From Streptomyces vietnamensis (GTDB lineage: Bacteria; Actinomycetota; Actinomycetes; Streptomycetales; Streptomycetaceae): DNA of 64,000 bases. How positions within the stretch are numbered: position 1 is the stretch's first letter; each line of letters begins with the position of its first letter. The position numbers were made by a program, and so were the translations under genes. The notes under the pieces are model-generated. The model was not told the origin of the DNA. It worked only from the letters and a program-made list of their open reading frames with translations, and ran no database searches. Where the stretch lies: the NCBI RefSeq assembly GCF_000830005.1, contig NZ_CP010407.1:8568001-8632000 (forward strand), in the 5' to 3' direction. Of this stretch, positions 16,321 to 22,778 are shown piece after piece.

Positions 16321-16688
16321 AGCGACTCCTCGCCGTCTCCGCCGCCGCACTGCTCGCCGTCACCGCCGGCCTCGCCCTCGCCACCGCGGCAGGAGCCGCC
16401 GAATGCCCCGCCGGTGAGTTCTGCGTCTGGCAGGACGCGAACTTCGGCGGCCAGCGCGCCAACTGGAGCGGAGACGACGGCTGGTGGGAGAGCTGGATCT
16501 CCGACACCGACTCCTCATGGGCGAACCACGGCATCTCGGGACCGGGAATCAAGGACCACGTCCAGGTCTACGAAAGCGCCTGGCAGGGCGGCAGCATGAC
16601 CATCTGTCTCGCCCCGGGGCAGGAGGTCGGCTACGACGGCGCCGCCAACGACCGGGGCGACTCCCACATCTGGTCGACCGGCTGCTGA
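16317..16688 (+). CDS. Secreted peptidase inhibitor I36-like protein
   Basis: 123 residues, GTG start overlapping the previous stop. Sec signal peptide (KRLLAVSAAALLAVTAGLAL, cleaved near AGAAE) and a mature domain of about 95 residues with ECPAGEFCVWQDANFGG, SSWANHGISG and a final CLAPGQEVGYD segment. This is the pattern of the peptidase inhibitor family I36 (Streptomyces metalloproteinase inhibitor SMPI, a beta/gamma-crystallin-like fold). Such proteins inhibit extracellular metalloproteases, though many homologues are uncharacterised. The gene ends in a shared hairpin with the convergent flavohaemoglobin gene. Confidence 0.85.
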   Translation: MKRLLAVSAAALLAVTAGLALATAAGAAECPAGEFCVWQDANFGGQRANWSGDDGWWESWISDTDSSWANHGISGPGIKDHVQVYESAWQGGSMTICLAPGQEVGYDGAANDRGDSHIWSTGC

Positions 16689-16710
16689 CCCGCGAGGACC
16701 GGGCGGGTCA
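16686..16710. terminator. Bidirectional hairpin between convergent genes
   Basis: TGACCCGC (16686-16693) pairs with GCGGGTCA (16703-16710). The 8-bp stem includes the stop codons of both convergent genes (I36 protein and flavohaemoglobin). Confidence 0.5.
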
Positions 16711-17895
16711 GCCCTCGGCGCCGAGCCACAGGTCGGGACCGAACACCTCGTAGTGGATGTCGGCCGAGGCGGTGCCCCGGCCGATCAGGTCGCCGCGCAC
16801 CGCGCGCAGGAAGGGCAGCGGCCCGCACAGGTAGGCGGTGGTGCCCTTCGGCAGGTCGATGAGCGTGACGTCCGCGCGGCCCGGCCGGGCGCCGGACTCG
16901 CCCGGCTCCTCGTACCAGAGGTGCAGCGTCCCCTGCGGCAGCGCGTCCACGAGGCGCCGCAGCTCCTCGGCGTGTGCGTGGGACGCGGGGGCGCGGTCGG
17001 CGTGCACCACGACGACCGGACGGGTCGAGCCCGTGGCGACCAGGTGGTCGAGCATCGCCAGCATCGGGGTGCCGCCGACGCCGGCGGAGGCGAGCAGCAG
17101 CGGGCTCTCGCCCTCGGGCAGGACCAGATCGCCGAACGGGGCCGAGACCTCCACGGTGTCGCCCGCGCCGGCGTGGGCGTGCAGCCAGGAGGAGACCTCG
17201 CCCGCCGGGTCGCCGTCGACCCGCTTCACCGTGATCCGCCACTGCGGGTGCCCGGGGGCGGCGGACAGGCTGTACTGGCGGATCTGCCGGGCGCCGTCGG
17301 GCAGCGCGACCCGGACGCTCACGTACTGGCCCGGCCGGAACGGGGCCGTGGGCGTCCCGTCGACGGGGCGCAGGACGAAGGACACCGTGTCGGCCGTCTC
17401 CTCGCGTCGCTCGGCGATCTCCATGGACCGCCAGACCTCGCCCTCGGCGACCCCCGCCTCCTGGTAGAGCCGGGCCTCCACGGCGATGAGGGCGTTGGCC
17501 ATCAGCCAGTACACCTCGTCCCAGGCCTGCGCGACCTCGGGAGTCACCGCCTCGCCGAGGACCTCCACGATCGCGGCGAAGAGGTGCTCGTGCACGGTCT
17601 TGTACTGCTCGGAGGTGACGCCGAGCGAGGCGTGCTTGTGCGCGATCCGGGACAGCATGGCGTCGGGGCGGCTGTCCGGGTTCTCGAGCAGGGCGACGGC
17701 GAAGGCGGCTATGGAGCCGGCGAGCGCCTTCCGCTGCTCGCCGTTGGCCTGGTTGCCCCGGTTGAACAGGTCGCGCAGGAGCTCGGGGTGGGCGGCGAAG
17801 AGACGCGCGTAGAAGCGCTCGGTGATCTCGTCGAGTGCGCCGCCGACGGCGGGCAGGGTGGCGCGGACGACCGGAACGGCCTGCTCGGACAGCAT
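16708..17895 (-). CDS. hmp: Flavohaemoglobin, nitric oxide dioxygenase
   Basis: 395 residues, the standard length. The globin domain (1-140) has the B10 tyrosine (Tyr29 in ERFYARLF) and the proximal haem histidine in IAHKHASLGV. The ferredoxin-reductase part has the FAD motif RQYSLS (about 206) and PFRPGQYVSV, and an NAD-binding domain with LLLASAGVGGTPML and a C-terminal HYEVFGP. It converts NO and O2 to nitrate using NADPH. The adjacent nsrR gene and the NsrR operator 11 bp before its start show NO-responsive control. The ATG at 17895 gives the canonical Hmp N-terminus. Confidence 0.96.
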   Translation of the reverse strand: MLSEQAVPVVRATLPAVGGALDEITERFYARLFAAHPELLRDLFNRGNQANGEQRKALAGSIAAFAVALLENPDSRPDAMLSRIAHKHASLGVTSEQYKTVHEHLFAAIVEVLGEAVTPEVAQAWDEVYWLMANALIAVEARLYQEAGVAEGEVWRSMEIAERREETADTVSFVLRPVDGTPTAPFRPGQYVSVRVALPDGARQIRQYSLSAAPGHPQWRITVKRVDGDPAGEVSSWLHAHAGAGDTVEVSAPFGDLVLPEGESPLLLASAGVGGTPMLAMLDHLVATGSTRPVVVVHADRAPASHAHAEELRRLVDALPQGTLHLWYEEPGESGARPGRADVTLIDLPKGTTAYLCGPLPFLRAVRGDLIGRGTASADIHYEVFGPDLWLGAEG

Positions 17896-17905
17896 GAGAG
17901 CTCGC

Positions 17906-17929
17906 AATCTGGTAGATGATCTGCGTATT
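17906..17929 (-). promoter_or_regulatory. NsrR operator upstream of hmp
   Basis: On the minus strand the site reads AATACGCAGATC followed by ATCTACCAGATT (sharing the central ATC). It is an imperfect dyad matching the NsrR box known from S. coelicolor hmpA promoters (AAnACGnATnTCATnTACCAnATT pattern). It lies in the 71-bp gap between nsrR and hmp, 11 bp before the hmp start codon, where bound holo-NsrR would block transcription. Confidence 0.85.
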
Positions 17930-17966
17930 AAAAGGCGTGCGAATGCTCCCGGGGGAGCGGGCACGG

Positions 17967-18416
17967 TCAGGGCGATCGCGCGGGGCGTGGGCTGAGGGTG
18001 AGGAGCAGCGGACCCGTCGGCGAGTCCACGAGCTCCGCCACGGTCAGGGGGTCGAGTGCGCGATAGAAGGCCTCCTGTGCCTCGCGCAGTGCCCCGCGCA
18101 GCCGGCAAGCGGTGCGCAGCGGGCACGGTGGATCACCCTCGCAGGCGACGACCTCTTCCTCGCCCTCCAGGGTCCTGGTCAGCCAGCCAACCGAAGAGCG
18201 CCGTCCCAGCTCCGTCAGGGCCAGACCGCCGCCACGGCCGCGCCGCGCCTCGACCACGCCGAGGTGTTGGAGCCGTGTGACCACCTTCGCCATGTGGGCG
18301 TAGGGCACGTCCATCGCCTCCGCCACCTCTCGGGTGGTGACGGGCTCCTCCGGTGCGGTGACCGCCAGGCGCATCACGGCACGGAGCGCCAGGTCGGTGA
18401 ACTTCGTCAGCCTCAC
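17967..18416 (-). CDS. nsrR: Rrf2-family nitric oxide sensor NsrR
   Basis: 149 residues. N-terminal winged helix (MRLTKFTDLALRAVMRLAV, TTREVAEAMDVPYAHMAKVV) and a wing RRGRGGGLAL. Three cysteines at 92, 98 and 104 (ACEGDPPCPLRTAC) plus Asp8 match the cluster ligands established for the S. coelicolor [4Fe-4S] NsrR. Reaction of NO with the cluster releases DNA and derepresses hmp. It is transcribed in the same direction as hmp with an operator between them. A weaker AT-rich NsrR-like sequence (about 18425-18455) lies before its own start, so autoregulation is possible. Confidence 0.95.
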   Translation of the reverse strand: MRLTKFTDLALRAVMRLAVTAPEEPVTTREVAEAMDVPYAHMAKVVTRLQHLGVVEARRGRGGGLALTELGRRSSVGWLTRTLEGEEEVVACEGDPPCPLRTACRLRGALREAQEAFYRALDPLTVAELVDSPTGPLLLTLSPRPARSP

Positions 18417-18452
18417 GACCCGACCGTATCAAACAGGTATCTCGCGTACTTA

Positions 18453-19427
18453 TTAAGGGGATGGCTCTCGCCGCCGACGGCGGCGGCGCCACAGCCACCA
18501 GCCGCCCGTGAGCAGGCAGCCGGCCACCACGACGATCACGGCCACGGGCCACTGCCCGCCCGCGAGCCGGGTGTCCGTGCCGACGACCAGCAGGAGCCCG
18601 ACCAGCGGGAGCAGCAGCGATCCCAGCGCCCGCAGCCCCGCCAGGGCCATGGCGGGGTCGACCCGGACACGGCGCGGCGAGCGCAGGTCGCGCGAGCCGA
18701 CGTAGAAGACGGTGGCCCGGTCCATCAGCTGGTTCGTGGCGCGGTTGTACGAGACGGCCATGTACGGCAGCCAGACGAGCGGGGCCACCTGGCCGAGCAG
18801 GAACACACAGGCCAGGAGCACCCACTGACCGAACCGGGCGAGACGGCCGGGGCCGTCGTCGGAGGGCGTGAGCAGTCCCAGGAGCCGCGCCATCCGCATC
18901 ACCAGGTCCCAGAGGACGGCTGTGCGCCCTCGTCCGTCGGGTGTGCGGGGCTCGGCCGCGTGGGTTTCGAGGGCGGCAAGGGCCGTCACGGTGTCTCCGT
19001 ACACCCCTTGCAGGACGAGCAGTTCGGCAGCCCGCTCCGGATCCGTGGGATCCCGCCCCTCGCAGGCGGCGAGTTCGAGCACCGTACGCGCCTGGGAGAG
19101 GAGGGCGCCGCAGAACGCGACGGGGATGAAGAGGAGGAACGGGCCGCCGACGAAGGCGCCTTCCGCCACGACCCGCCGGCGTCCGCGGTTGACGACGAGG
19201 GACCGCAGAGCCGCGGCGTCGGCTTCCGGATGGGCGGCGCGGAGGCGTTCGACCGCGGGCCCGGCCCCCGGCCCGAGGTGGCGCAGGGCGAAGGAGGCGA
19301 GCGCCTCCGGGAGCCTCCCGGGATCCGCCGCGATCTCCCGCAGCAGGGAACCCGGGAGCCCGGCATCGCGCCCGCCTCCCTCCGTACCCGCGTCACGGCG
19401 CCCCGCGCGCCGACTCCAGAGCTTCAG
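18453..19427 (-). CDS. Multi-pass membrane protein, unknown function (start unresolved, possibly CTG)
   Basis: About 324 residues if read from a CTG at 19427 that overlaps the stop of the upstream gene as CTGA. There is no ATG, GTG or TTG in frame until a GTG well inside the conserved-looking region (at VVAEGAF), so the start codon is uncertain. A helical N-terminal part (LREIAADPGRLPEALASFAL, AAHPEADAAALRSLVVNRGR) is followed by hydrophobic segments GGPFLLFIPVAFCGALL, QWVLLACVFLLGQVAPLVWL, LGSLLLPLVGLLLV and VAVIVVVAGCLLTGGWWLW, then an Arg-rich tail. Family not recognised. Coupling to the SHOCT protein gene suggests a shared membrane function. Confidence 0.7.
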   Translation of the reverse strand: MKLWSRRAGRRDAGTEGGGRDAGLPGSLLREIAADPGRLPEALASFALRHLGPGAGPAVERLRAAHPEADAAALRSLVVNRGRRRVVAEGAFVGGPFLLFIPVAFCGALLSQARTVLELAACEGRDPTDPERAAELLVLQGVYGDTVTALAALETHAAEPRTPDGRGRTAVLWDLVMRMARLLGLLTPSDDGPGRLARFGQWVLLACVFLLGQVAPLVWLPYMAVSYNRATNQLMDRATVFYVGSRDLRSPRRVRVDPAMALAGLRALGSLLLPLVGLLLVVGTDTRLAGGQWPVAVIVVVAGCLLTGGWWLWRRRRRRREPSP

Positions 19428-19828
19428 GACAGGACCTTGGCCTTGGCCTTCTCGAACTCCTCGGCCGTGATGGCCCCCTTGTTCTTGAGGTCGGCGAGCC
19501 GGGCCAGTTCGTCGGTGGCGCTGGCGCCGCCACCACCGCCCTGCGTTCCGGCGGTCTTGCGGATGTACTCCTGGAACGCGGCCTCGCTCTCCTTGGCCTG
19601 TGCGATGTCCCGCCGGCCCATGCTCTTGCCGCGGGCGATGACGTAGACCAGCACGCCGAGGTACGGCAGCAGGATGCAGAAGATCAGCCAGCCGGCCTTG
19701 CCCCAGCCGTTGAGGGAGTCGTCCCGGAAGATGTCCGTGATCACCTTGAACAGCAGGAACAGCCACATGATCCAGAGGAAGAACCACAGCATCGTCAAGA
19801 AGAGGTCGAGGAGGGGGTAGTCGTCCAT
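19424..19828 (-). CDS. PLDc_N and SHOCT domain membrane protein
   Basis: 134 residues. The N-terminal two-helix region (LWFFLWIMWLFLLFKVITDI, AGWLIFCILLPYLGVLVYVI) is the PLDc_N type found at the start of cardiolipin synthases, but here without a phospholipase domain. It ends in a SHOCT motif, DELARLADLKNKGAITAEEF. SHOCT (short C-terminal) motifs are thought to mediate oligomerisation. Similar small proteins are common in actinobacteria and are of unknown function. A divergent gene pair to the right (DUF6325 and a second SHOCT protein) suggests one functional locus. Confidence 0.85.
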   Translation of the reverse strand: MDDYPLLDLFLTMLWFFLWIMWLFLLFKVITDIFRDDSLNGWGKAGWLIFCILLPYLGVLVYVIARGKSMGRRDIAQAKESEAAFQEYIRKTAGTQGGGGGASATDELARLADLKNKGAITAEEFEKAKAKVLS

Positions 19829-19991
19829 TCCTGCACACTCCGTTCCCGCACAGGCCGGGGGAGGCCCGGCGATGCAGAGAGTCTCACCCGGCATCCACGC
19901 GCCCGCACGTCGTGACGGCTCCGTGTGCGGGCCGGGCACCGCCGTGTTCGGATGGAGGCCGCGAACCGTACGAGGAACGGAACGGAGCAAC

Positions 19992-20432
19992 ATGGGCCCG
20001 GTGGAATGTGTCGTGCTCGCCTTCCCGGGGGAGCGGCTGAAAGTGGCGGCGGTGACGGCCGTCGCGGAGCTCCGCAGGGCGGGCCAGGTACGGCTGATCG
20101 ACTCGCTCGTCGTCGTCAAGTCCGCCACCGGCGAGGTGTCCACCTCCGAACTCGTCGAGTACGAGGAGTACGACGAGGCCACCGCCGAGATCGGACCCGA
20201 GGCCAATCTGCTCGGCCCCGAGGACGCGGCCGAGGCCGCCGAGACGCTCGAACCGGGCTCGTGCGCGCTGATGCTGCTCGTCGAGCACGTCTGGGCCGCG
20301 CGCGCGGCGGACGCGATCCGCGAGGCCGGCGGGCGGATCGCCGGGACCGTGCGCGTACCGCCCGAGGTCGTCGAAGAGGCGCGGGCGGCCCATCGCGAGG
20401 CCGTGGCCGCCGCAGCGGTCGGAAGGAGCTGA
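19992..20432 (+). CDS. DUF6325 family protein
   Basis: 146 residues, soluble. Pattern: MGPVECVVLAFPGERL, LIDSLVVVKSATGEVSTSEL, GPEANLLGPEDAAEAAETLE, ALMLLVEHVWAARAADAIRE, GTVRVPPEVVEEA. This matches actinobacterial DUF6325 (DUF1269-like) proteins with a two-layer alpha/beta fold and a conserved W in EHVWA. Function unknown. It is followed two bases later by a SHOCT-domain gene on the same strand, a pairing that I believe recurs in actinobacteria, and is divergent from a PLDc_N-SHOCT gene. Confidence 0.82.
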   Translation: MGPVECVVLAFPGERLKVAAVTAVAELRRAGQVRLIDSLVVVKSATGEVSTSELVEYEEYDEATAEIGPEANLLGPEDAAEAAETLEPGSCALMLLVEHVWAARAADAIREAGGRIAGTVRVPPEVVEEARAAHREAVAAAAVGRS

Positions 20433-20434
20433 GC

Positions 20435-20788
20435 ATGTTCCTGCGACGACGCCCTCTCCTGCGACCGGTCGTCCGGCCCGCGGGCGCGCCCCTGTTGCGC
20501 GGCGCCCTCGTGGGCGGCGCGGCGTACGCGGCGGGCCGCAGCTCCGCGCGTGCCGCGCGCCGCGAGGAGGACCAGGAGCAGGCCATCGCCGAGCTCCAGG
20601 CCCGACAGCAGCCCCCGGCGGCCCCGCCGTCGCCGCCGAGCGCACCCCCGGCCCCCGCCGCGCCGCCCGCCTCCGGCGGAGCGCCGACGATCACCGACCA
20701 GCTGGCACGTCTCGGCGAGCTCGCCCAGCAGGGCCTGCTCACACCCGAGGAGTTCGCGGCCGCCAAGGCGAAGCTGCTCGGCGTCTGA
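20435..20788 (+). CDS. Small SHOCT domain protein
   Basis: 117 residues: a short basic N-terminus with a weakly hydrophobic stretch (APLLRGALVGGAAYAAG), a helix (EEDQEQAIAELQARQQ), a Pro/Ala linker and a C-terminal SHOCT motif (DQLARLGELAQQGLLTPEEF). The ATG at 20435 follows GGAAGGAGC. It overlaps functionally with the divergent PLDc_N-SHOCT protein, sharing the same terminal motif. Probably co-translated with the DUF6325 protein just upstream. Confidence 0.82.
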   Translation: MFLRRRPLLRPVVRPAGAPLLRGALVGGAAYAAGRSSARAARREEDQEQAIAELQARQQPPAAPPSPPSAPPAPAAPPASGGAPTITDQLARLGELAQQGLLTPEEFAAAKAKLLGV

Positions 20789-20806
20789 GGCGTCTGAGGC
20801 GTCTGA
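20780..20806 (+). repeat. 9-bp tandem repeat, three copies, carrying stop codons
   Basis: GGCGTCTGA is repeated three times; the first copy contains the stop codon of the SHOCT protein gene. The 9-bp period places three TGA codons in the same frame. Confidence 0.75.
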
Positions 20807-20816
20807 ACGGTCGGGC

Positions 20817-21266
20817 TCAGCCGCGGCGCAGGGTGGCCAGCGCGCGGTCCGCGTGGGCGCTCATCCGCAGTTCGCTGCGGACGACCTCCCGGACCCGCCG
20901 GTCCTGGCCGATCACGAAGGTGACCCGCTTCGTCGGCGCGAGCGAGAACCCGCGCTTCACGCCGAACCGTTCCCGTACGGCACCGTCCGGGTCGGACAGC
21001 AGGGGGTAGCCGAGCGAGTGCCGCTCGGCGAACTCCTGCTGCCGCTCCACCCCGTCGGAGCTGATCCCGACGGGCAGGGCGCCGACGGCCCGGAACTCGG
21101 CCGCGAGGTCGCGGAAGTGGCAGGCCTCGGCGGTGCAGCCCGGGGTGAGGGCCGCCGGGTAGAAGAAGAGGACGACCGGGCCTTCGGCGAGCAGGCCGGT
21201 CAGCGAGCGCGGGGCGCCCGTCTCGTCCGAAAGGGTGAAGTCCTCGACGAGGTCACCGACGTTCAT
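20817..21266 (-). CDS. Peroxiredoxin, AhpC/TSA (PrxQ/Bcp) type
   Basis: 149 residues, a thioredoxin-fold peroxiredoxin. The peroxidatic cysteine is Cys44 in PAALTPGCTAEAC with a second cysteine at 49, the C-x4-C spacing of atypical two-cysteine PrxQ/Bcp enzymes. Other marks: VVLFFYP, GISSDGVERQQEFAE and LLSDPDGAVRERFGVKRGF. It reduces hydroperoxides using thioredoxin or a similar donor in the cytoplasm. Single gene, convergent with the SHOCT gene; the PadR gene lies 86 bp upstream on the same strand. Confidence 0.94.
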   Translation of the reverse strand: MNVGDLVEDFTLSDETGAPRSLTGLLAEGPVVLFFYPAALTPGCTAEACHFRDLAAEFRAVGALPVGISSDGVERQQEFAERHSLGYPLLSDPDGAVRERFGVKRGFSLAPTKRVTFVIGQDRRVREVVRSELRMSAHADRALATLRRG

Positions 21267-21351
21267 TTCAGGCCGTCCTCGATCCGTCCGCGCGGCGCCA
21301 CCGGTGCCTCCGATGGCCGGCCGGTGACGTTACCGCAGAGTAGGGCCCGCG

Positions 21352-21942
21352 TCACCCCCGGTGCGCCGCCTCCGGAGCCGTGGTCCGTGCGGCGGCGCGC
21401 CGGTCGAGCACGGCGAGGGCGCGCTCGCCCCAGCGCAGGTTCTCCTCCTCGAAGAACCGGCCGCGCATCAGCGTGAGGTACGGACCGATCCGCTCCGCCT
21501 CGGCCAGGTACGCGTCCTCGTCCCGGCCGCCGAGCATCCACTCCCGCAGCCGGTCGTAGCGGGCCAGCTTGGCCCTGGCCGTCTCCATCCGCTGCGCCAC
21601 GAACTCCCGGACGGCCGCGGTGTCGCCCTCGTCGCAGGCCTGCACCTGCACCATCAGCTCGTCGCGGACGGCGCTCGGGCGCGGCGGGGTGCTCGTGTAG
21701 GCGACCAGATCCCGCCTGCCCGGCTCCGTGAGGCTGAACATCCGCTTGTTGGGGCGCCGTTCCTGCTCCACCACGCGGGCCGTGATCAGACCCGCCTCGG
21801 CGAGCCGCTCCAGCTCGCGGTAGAGCTGCTGCGGGGTGGCGGCCCAGAAGTTGGCGACGGACACGTCGAAGATCTTGGCCAGGTCGTATCCGGAGGCCTC
21901 GCCCTCCAGGAGAGCTGCGAGGACGGCGTGCTTGAGCGACAT
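21352..21942 (-). CDS. PadR family transcriptional regulator
   Basis: 196 residues. N-terminal winged helix typical of PadR (MSLKHAVLAALLEGEASGYD, QQLYRELERLAEAGLI, RRPNKRMFSLTEPGRRDL) and a C-terminal Vir-type helical domain (AVREFVAQRMETARAKLARY, WGERALAVLDRR). Large C-terminal domain means PadR-s2-like subfamily. An inverted repeat GTTGAATAG/CTAATCAAC lies 20 bp before its start in the divergent gap with the SRPBCC gene; it probably controls both genes. Confidence 0.93.
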   Translation of the reverse strand: MSLKHAVLAALLEGEASGYDLAKIFDVSVANFWAATPQQLYRELERLAEAGLITARVVEQERRPNKRMFSLTEPGRRDLVAYTSTPPRPSAVRDELMVQVQACDEGDTAAVREFVAQRMETARAKLARYDRLREWMLGGRDEDAYLAEAERIGPYLTLMRGRFFEEENLRWGERALAVLDRRAAARTTAPEAAHRG

Positions 21943-21961
21943 CCGGACACGCTAGCAGCAC

Positions 21962-21991
21962 GTTGAATAGTTTCCTCCGCACCTAATCAAC
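21962..21991. promoter_or_regulatory. Candidate PadR operator, inverted repeat
   Basis: GTTGAATAG (21962-21970) and CTAATCAAC (21983-21991) form an inverted repeat with one mismatch and a 12-bp spacer, in an AT-rich patch between the divergent PadR and SRPBCC genes. Confidence 0.5.
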
Positions 21992-22123
21992 CGACGGAGC
22001 AGCCGCGAGCCGGACGGGATCCCCGACCGGCCGGACGGGTGCCCTTCGCTGGCACGTCCGTCCGGCGCCTGCCTAGGCTGGAGAGGGGCAGGCCGCGGGG
22101 GAGCAGATCCGAGGGGCAGCGCG

Positions 22124-22609
22124 ATGGACAGCGACACGTTCGTCTACACCACCTACATCCGGACGACCCCCGACGAGCTCTGGCAGGCGCTCACCGACCC
22201 GGACCTCACCCGCCGCTACTGGGGCGTGGCCTTCGAGACGACGTGGACCCCGGGCGCGTCCATGGTCTGGGAGGAGCACGGCCGCAGGACCGCCGACCCC
22301 GAGCAGGTCGTCCTGGAGGCCAAGCCCGGCCGCCTCCTCTCGTACACCTGGCACACCTTCACCCCGGACTGGGCGGAGGCCGTCCGCCTCGAGCAGGAGG
22401 TGTACGAGCGCCTCACCCGCGAGCGCCGGTCCCGGGTGACCTTCGTGATCGAGCCGTCCGGCGACACGGTCAAGCTCACGGTCACCCATGGCGACCTGGA
22501 GCCCGACGGCACCATCAAGGGCCTGATCGGCGAGGGCTGGCCCGCGCTGATCTCCAGCCTCAAGTCCCTTCTGGAGACGGGCGAGGAACTCCCGGAGCCG
22601 GCCCGCTGA
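22124..22609 (+). CDS. SRPBCC (AHSA1-like) domain protein
   Basis: 161 residues, a START/Bet v 1-like fold. Marks: TTYIRTTPDELWQALTDPDL, RRYWGVAFETTWTPGA, VLEAKPGRLLSYTWHTF, RVTFVIEPSGDTVKLTVTHG, and a C-terminal helix GWPALISSLKSLLETG. The AHSA1 subgroup binds hydrophobic ligands or assists chaperones; no enzymatic residues can be assigned. It is divergent from a PadR regulator, an arrangement common in actinobacteria, where PadR or ArsR controls an SRPBCC partner. Confidence 0.92.
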   Translation: MDSDTFVYTTYIRTTPDELWQALTDPDLTRRYWGVAFETTWTPGASMVWEEHGRRTADPEQVVLEAKPGRLLSYTWHTFTPDWAEAVRLEQEVYERLTRERRSRVTFVIEPSGDTVKLTVTHGDLEPDGTIKGLIGEGWPALISSLKSLLETGEELPEPAR

Positions 22610-22778
22610 TCCGTACGACCGCCCCGCTGCCCCTTCGCCCGGTCCGCTGACCCATTCGAGTCGTCTCGCGCCCGACTCCGCCGCCACGCCCGGCGCCGTG
22701 ATCATCATTTTCTCCTTTCATCCGTTTTGATGCTGTGGTCGGCGACGCCCGCCGACGTCACCGCGCGCAAGGGAGAGA

